Shown here: piece after piece, positions 60,045 through 64,000 of the stretch
How positions within the stretch are numbered: position 1 is the stretch's first letter
How the letters are laid out: each line of letters starts with the position of its first letter
From: Aldersonia sp. NBC_00410
Lineage (GTDB): Bacteria > Actinomycetota > Actinomycetes > Mycobacteriales > Mycobacteriaceae
DNA length: 64,000 bases
NCBI RefSeq assembly: GCF_026342035.1
Contig: NZ_JAPENM010000001.1
Span: 248,001-312,000 of the forward strand
Reading direction: 5' to 3'
Notes under the pieces: generated by a model
The model's database searches: none
What the model was told of the DNA's origin: nothing
What the model saw: only the letters and a program-made list of their open reading frames with translations
Position numbers and translations under genes: made by a program

Positions 60045-61593
60045 CCGCGATCCCCTCCGGCAGCAACGCCCGCACCGCATCGATCGTGTCGGCCTCGGCC
60101 GCCGTCTTGTCCGGGCGATAGCGCAGCACCCGCGCGAACCGCAGCGCCACCCCGCCCGGATACCGGGAACTCACCTGCACACCATCGAGTTCGATCTCCA
60201 CGACAAGCTCGGGACGCAGATAGACGGTGCGGGCGTCGCGCTCCCGCTCGTGTTTCGGAAACTCGGCGGTCTGCCACTGCAGCAACTGGTCGGTCAGTCC
60301 CTTGAACGTCTTGCCGACCATAATCGGCGCACCACCGTCCGGGTCGCGCGCGCCGAGATGGAGATTGGACAGAAATCCGGTGCGCCGGCCATAGCCCCAT
60401 TCGGCGCCGAGCACCACGAGGTCGAGCGTGTGCTCGGGCTTCACCTTCTGCCACGCTCGCCCACGCCGACCGGCCGCGTACGGCGCGTCGAGCGACTTGA
60501 CCATGATGCCCTCGTGGCCCGCGGCGAGCGCGGCATCGAAATGTGCTGCGGCCGCAGCGTCGTCGGGTCGCAGCAGCGCGGGGATGCGATGCGCGCCGGC
60601 GACGCGGTCGAGCGCATCGAGCCGGGTGCTCAGTGGCTCGTCGAGCAGGTCCACGCCGTCGAGGTGCAGGCAGTCGAAGAAGTACGGCCGCAACAGTAAT
60701 GCACGCAGTTGCCCGTCATCGGCGCCGACAGTGCCTGCGGTACCCGATCCGAACCTGCTCATCGTCTCCTGAAACGGGCGGGGTCGCCCGGCATCGGTGA
60801 GCGCGAGCGTTTCACCGTCGAGTACCACTGCAGTGCAGGGAAGTTCGCGCGCAAACGCGACCAGTTCCGGAACGGTTGCGGTGATCTCGCGCAATGTGCG
60901 GGTGAAGACGTGGACCTCGTCTCCGTTGCGGTGCAACTGAATTCGTGCGCCGTCGAGCTTGTACTCGACGCTGACCGCGCTGCCGAGATCGGCCATCGCG
61001 CCCGCGAGCGATTCGGCCGGCGACGCGAGCATCGGGCGGACCGGCCGGCCGACGTCGAGCCCGATGGCCGCGAGCCCTTCGGCGCCGTCCGCCAGCGCCA
61101 CAACCGCGGTCTCGGGTAGCCGGCCGGACAGCATGAAGGCACGCCGCACCGTCGCGAGCGGGGTGCCCGACGCGTTCGCGATCGCGTCGGTCATCACCCC
61201 TTCGAGTGCGCCCTGGCGCAGGTCCCCGGTGAGCAATCGGAACAGGAAGTCCTGCTCTGCAGCGGTCGATGCGCCGAGCACGGCCGCCAGCAGTTCGCGG
61301 CGGCGCATCGTCGAGCCGGACCCGGTCGTCTCGACGACGTCGCTCAACGTGCGATCGACATCGCCGACGGTCAGGGTCGCCGATTCTGCCGGCTCGCCGC
61401 GCACGGCAGCCAATGTTCGCCAGCCGATCCCGGTGCGCCCCTGCCGCGGCGCCCCGGCGAGCCACGCGACCACCGGCACAATCTCGGCGACGTCGAGCTC
61501 ACCGAGCAGACGCGCGAGGGTGTCGATCTTCGTGCGGCGCGAGCGGGTCTCCCCCAACGCCGCCGACGTCGCGACCACATCCGCGAACAGCAT
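60025..61593 (-). CDS. ligB: ATP-dependent DNA ligase (LigB-type)
   Basis: Seals nicks using ATP; accessory to the NAD-dependent LigA. The 522-residue enzyme has an N-terminal helical DNA-binding domain (about 1-200) and the adenylation motif I VEYKLDGARIQLHRNG (lysine at about 212). Motif III-like FFDCLHLDG, EGIMVKSLDAPYAAGRRG (motif IV) and the motif V QKVKPEHTLDLVV precede an OB-fold C-terminus. It matches the Rv3062 LigB class rather than the short LigC/LigD ligases. TACCGT six bases before ATG 61593 suggests a leaderless mRNA. Confidence 0.95.
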   Translation of the reverse strand: MLFADVVATSAALGETRSRRTKIDTLARLLGELDVAEIVPVVAWLAGAPRQGRTGIGWRTLAAVRGEPAESATLTVGDVDRTLSDVVETTGSGSTMRRRELLAAVLGASTAAEQDFLFRLLTGDLRQGALEGVMTDAIANASGTPLATVRRAFMLSGRLPETAVVALADGAEGLAAIGLDVGRPVRPMLASPAESLAGAMADLGSAVSVEYKLDGARIQLHRNGDEVHVFTRTLREITATVPELVAFARELPCTAVVLDGETLALTDAGRPRPFQETMSRFGSGTAGTVGADDGQLRALLLRPYFFDCLHLDGVDLLDEPLSTRLDALDRVAGAHRIPALLRPDDAAAAAHFDAALAAGHEGIMVKSLDAPYAAGRRGRAWQKVKPEHTLDLVVLGAEWGYGRRTGFLSNLHLGARDPDGGAPIMVGKTFKGLTDQLLQWQTAEFPKHERERDARTVYLRPELVVEIELDGVQVSSRYPGGVALRFARVLRYRPDKTAAEADTIDAVRALLPEGIAVTATDG

Positions 61594-61599
61594 GGATCG

Positions 61600-61605
61600 A
61601 CGGTA
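61600..61605 (-). promoter_or_regulatory. leaderless-type -10 element (TACCGT)
   Basis: On the minus strand TACCGT is six bases before the ligase ATG, without a ribosome-binding site. Confidence 0.45.
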
Positions 61606-61744
61606 GCGCTCGCCCCCGACATTTAGCCCGGATGCTCGCTACTCGGGGTAACGACGCTCCGCAACCGCTCCTCGCCTTGTGCGACACCGATCCCGGCCAG
61701 CAACCGGGTGGGCGGTTAACCGGCGTCACCCGACTCCGGCCGAG

Positions 61745-63004
61745 CTATCGGCACCCAGCCGCCACCGGCCGCCCCGCGATCCGGTCGTCGATCCAGCCGA
61801 ACGCCAGCGGCATTCCACCGGCAACGGCGAGCAGGTGCTCGCCGAGAATTTCGTCGAGGCGGACATTCGCACCCTGGGCACACCAGGAGTCGCGGAGTCG
61901 CACAGCGCCCTCGCGAGGGATCCAAAAGTCCTGTTGCCCTTGGTAGATCAGCACGGGGGCACGGGGTGCGTCGCGCCCCATCGTGGTGTCGTCGAGGACC
62001 TGCCGAACAATTGGCGTGTCCACCACGTTCGGCACGTCCGACAGCGCCTGCACCGGAATGGGCGCGATCCCCAGCGGCGCGATGGCCGCGAGGCACCAGT
62101 CCTTCGCGATCACGCCGAGGCGCCAGGCGTTGTCGTTCATCAGGCCGAGCAGTTCCGGATATTCGCGGGCGACGCCGAGGCTCGCGGCCAGGAACACCGC
62201 CGACGCCAGGTTGGTCCCGTTCATCGACGCGAAAAGCAGCCGATAGTCCACCGGCGCTCCGCCGATCGCGGCGCCGACGACGTTGAGGTCCGGCGCGTAG
62301 GTCGGGGCCAGTTCGGCCGCCCAGCCGGCAGCGATCGCGCCGCCCGAGTACCCCGTAATCGCCACGGGCGCGTTCGGCGTCAATCCGAGCGATGGCGTCT
62401 GCACCGTCGCGCGCACGGCGTCGAGCACCGCATGCCCGGACAACCGGCCGCCTGCATAGGCCTGATGCGGTCCCTGATGGTCGGTGACCACGACCGCGTA
62501 GTTCTTTGCCAGCATGGTGTTGATCGGCACGACCTCGATCTCGGCGGCGCGCGGCAGGGTCCAGGACGGCACACAGGTCAGCCCGAGCGAGTCGATCGCG
62601 GTGTTGTAGGCGATGACCGGGCGCGCACCCGGGCCCGGCCATGGGGTGGTCGGCACCATCACCGTGGTGACGATGGGCATCGCGTTGCCGTGCGAATCGG
62701 TCGACCGGAGCAGCAGTTGGCTCGATGCGGTTGGCACAACGAGGAGCGGAATGACGACCGGCCTGCTCGCGAGCACCGTTCCCGCAGGCTTGCTTTCGTA
62801 ACCCGGCGCAGGGACCACCCACGGATCGGGCGCGGGCGACGGATAGATCTGCGCGGGGTCACGCTGCGGATTGACGAAATCGAAGGGCACCTGTGCTGCA
62901 GGGGCCTGCGCGGGCTCGGCCTGTGCCACGGCATTCGGCCCGGATAGAGCGACGAGCGCCGTTACGGCGACGAGCACCACGAACACCGACCGATACCACG
63001 CCAT
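61745..63004 (-). CDS. secreted lipase (LIP family)
   Basis: A 419-residue exported alpha/beta hydrolase of the secretory-lipase (LIP, Candida lipase A-like) family. A signal peptide (WYRSVFVVLVAVTALVALSG, hydrophobic core about 5-22) probably ends near NAVAQA. The nucleophile is in ITGYSGGAIAAGWAAEL (about 212), the acid in QGQQDFWIPREG and the histidine in LGEHLLAVAGG near the C-terminus. Cysteines in LGLTCVPSW and DSWCAQG may form disulfides. ATG 63004 follows AAAGGTGG. It is divergent from ramB; extracellular lipolysis fits with the glyoxylate-shunt genes nearby. Confidence 0.9.
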   Translation of the reverse strand: MAWYRSVFVVLVAVTALVALSGPNAVAQAEPAQAPAAQVPFDFVNPQRDPAQIYPSPAPDPWVVPAPGYESKPAGTVLASRPVVIPLLVVPTASSQLLLRSTDSHGNAMPIVTTVMVPTTPWPGPGARPVIAYNTAIDSLGLTCVPSWTLPRAAEIEVVPINTMLAKNYAVVVTDHQGPHQAYAGGRLSGHAVLDAVRATVQTPSLGLTPNAPVAITGYSGGAIAAGWAAELAPTYAPDLNVVGAAIGGAPVDYRLLFASMNGTNLASAVFLAASLGVAREYPELLGLMNDNAWRLGVIAKDWCLAAIAPLGIAPIPVQALSDVPNVVDTPIVRQVLDDTTMGRDAPRAPVLIYQGQQDFWIPREGAVRLRDSWCAQGANVRLDEILGEHLLAVAGGMPLAFGWIDDRIAGRPVAAGCR

Positions 63005-63060
63005 TGTGGCCACCTTTCGTTACCGACGATTATCACTCCTCGGCAACCGATCGGTGGGCA

Positions 63061-63112
63061 CATTTGCGCAGGTCGTATATCAATTTGCTAACTCTGCGAA
63101 TACAGAATTTGC
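63061..63112. promoter_or_regulatory. repeated TTTGC words, candidate RamB autoregulation region
   Basis: CATTTGC (63061-63067), AATTTGC (63082-63088) and AATTTGC (63106-63112) occur in the same orientation about two helical turns apart, with CTGCGAA between. They resemble RamB half-sites and lie in the gap between the lipase and ramB genes. Confidence 0.5.
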
Positions 63113-63142
63113 ACAATCTGACAGATTCCGCAACCATGTGGC

Positions 63143-64000
63143 ATGGCCAAGACTTATGTCGGCGCGCGGTTGCGGCAGCTCCGCAACGAACGCGGGATGA
63201 GCCAGGCCGCGCTCGCCAAGAGCCTGGAAATCTCCGCGAGTTACCTCAACCAGATCGAGCACGACGTCCGCCCGCTGACCGTGCCGGTGCTGCTGCGCAT
63301 CGGTGAGGTGTTCGGGGTCGACACCACCTTCTTCTCCTCGCAGGACGACACCCGGTTGATCGCCGAGTTGCAGGAGGTATCGCTCGACGAGGAGATGGGC
63401 ATCACCGCCGACGTCCACGAGATCGCCGAAATGGTCACCGCCCATCCAACTCTGGCGCGCGCTCTGGTCAATATGCATAGGCGTTACCGCAATACGACCG
63501 CGCAATTGGCCGCCGCCACCGAGGAACGGTATTCCGACGGCAGCGGCAGCGGCTCGATCAGCAAGCCGCACGAGGAAGTCCGCGACTACTTCTACGAGCG
63601 GCAGAACTATCTCGACGAACTCGACCGCGCCGCCGAAGACCTCACCGCGCGAATGCGATTCCATCGCGGCGACGTCGCCGGCGAAATCGGTCGCCGGCTC
63701 ACCGCCGTGCACGAGGTGCAGATCATCGAGCGGATCGACCTCGGTGACAACGTGCTGCACCGATACGATCCCGACCGGCGAGTGCTCGAGATCGCGCCGC
63801 ACCTCTCCGGCGGACAGCGGATCTTCAAGTTCGCCGCCGAGCTTGCCTACCTCGAATACGGCGACCTCATCGAAAAGCTCGTCGACGAGGGAAATTTCAC
63901 CTCCGATTCGTCCCGCAAGCTCGCCATGCTCGGACTGGCGAACTACTTCGCGGCCGCTACCGTGCTGCCGTATACGCGGTTCCACGAGGTGGCGGAGGAC
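63143..64000 (+). CDS. ramB: acetate/glyoxylate-metabolism regulator RamB, 5' part
   Basis: The first 286 codons of a gene cut by the window end. An N-terminal XRE helix-turn-helix (about 7-60: LRQLRNERGMSQAALAKSLE, ISASYLNQIEHD) precedes the RamB sensory region with an ImmA/IrrE-like segment (GQRIFKFAAELAYLEYG, GLANYFAAATVLPYTRF). The full protein is about 470 residues in relatives. RamB represses glyoxylate-shunt and acetate genes and its own gene; the TTTGC words upstream and the site near aceA fit this. ATG 63143 has no clear ribosome-binding site. Confidence 0.93.
   Translation, partial: MAKTYVGARLRQLRNERGMSQAALAKSLEISASYLNQIEHDVRPLTVPVLLRIGEVFGVDTTFFSSQDDTRLIAELQEVSLDEEMGITADVHEIAEMVTAHPTLARALVNMHRRYRNTTAQLAAATEERYSDGSGSGSISKPHEEVRDYFYERQNYLDELDRAAEDLTARMRFHRGDVAGEIGRRLTAVHEVQIIERIDLGDNVLHRYDPDRRVLEIAPHLSGGQRIFKFAAELAYLEYGDLIEKLVDEGNFTSDSSRKLAMLGLANYFAAATVLPYTRFHEVAED

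Overview
This is a gene-dense, high-GC chromosomal segment of a mycolic-acid actinomycete, most likely Nocardia or a close relative in Nocardiaceae. Evidence for this is the mycothiol gene mshA, the heparin-binding haemagglutinin hbhA, a SigF/RsbW-type pair, many leaderless or GTG/TTG starts, and a scattered but clear inverted synteny with the Mycobacterium tuberculosis Rv0465c-Rv0489 region. Recognisable members of that block, from right to left, are ramB, aceA (icl), fadB2, a TetR regulator, a DUF445 protein, an XRE regulator, hbhA, DUF2516, deoC, a DUF2993 protein, DUF2505 proteins, murB, an L,D-transpeptidase lipoprotein, an SDR, a ROK regulator, mshA, a YbjN protein and gpmA. Non-mycobacterial genes are inserted between these conserved blocks. 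I see no rRNA, tRNA, CRISPR, insertion sequence or prophage.

Layout. 1-8.4 kb: gpmA, YbjN, mshA, an alpha/beta hydrolase, a tocopherol-cyclase-like protein, a ROK regulator, a 568-bp regulatory gap with dyads and a 3 x 33-bp repeat, a TauD/Rv3406-like sulfate-ester dioxygenase and an SDR. 8.4-24 kb: envelope and core genes (L,D-transpeptidase, murB, hbhA, DUF2993, DUF445) mixed with two DUF2505 proteins, methyltransferases, an acyl-CoA dehydrogenase, an orphan AbiEi-like protein, deoC and purU. 24-33 kb: a TetR regulator, a large membrane protein and a MalT-like LuxR regulator followed by DUF6325, SHOCT and DUF2252 genes, with a second DUF2252 gene divergent from the regulator. 33-41.7 kb: an esterase, UbiB-like kinase, saccharopine-dehydrogenase-like enoyl reductase, AurF-like diiron oxygenase, small membrane proteins, a trypsin-like PDZ protease and an MFS transporter.

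41.7-48.7 kb holds a tightly coupled five-gene operon: an APC permease, two DUF1989 'urea carboxylase-associated' proteins (the family now known as carboxyguanidine deiminase subunits), a carboxyltransferase that lacks both the biotin carboxylase and biotin carrier parts, and allophanate hydrolase. A GlnR-like triple box precedes it. 48.7-52 kb: a nucleotidyltransferase overlapping a Fic enzyme that carries its own VbhA-like inhibitory segment, then rsbW-sigF behind a good SigF promoter. 52-64 kb: an alcohol dehydrogenase, metE, fadB2, aceA with a RamB-like site, DUF4873, a methyltransferase, MarR, ATP-dependent DNA ligase, a secreted lipase and the 5' part of ramB.

Most interesting points: the amputated guanidine/urea carboxylase operon; the nucleotidyltransferase-Fic pair; a shared GGATGA-containing 13-mer in the LuxR/DUF6325/DUF2252 cluster; a 59-bp perfect double palindrome between convergent genes; three minisatellites, two of them apparently translated at protein N-termini; and two genes that seem to use CTG starts. 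All functional assignments are from reading the sequence; no database search was run.
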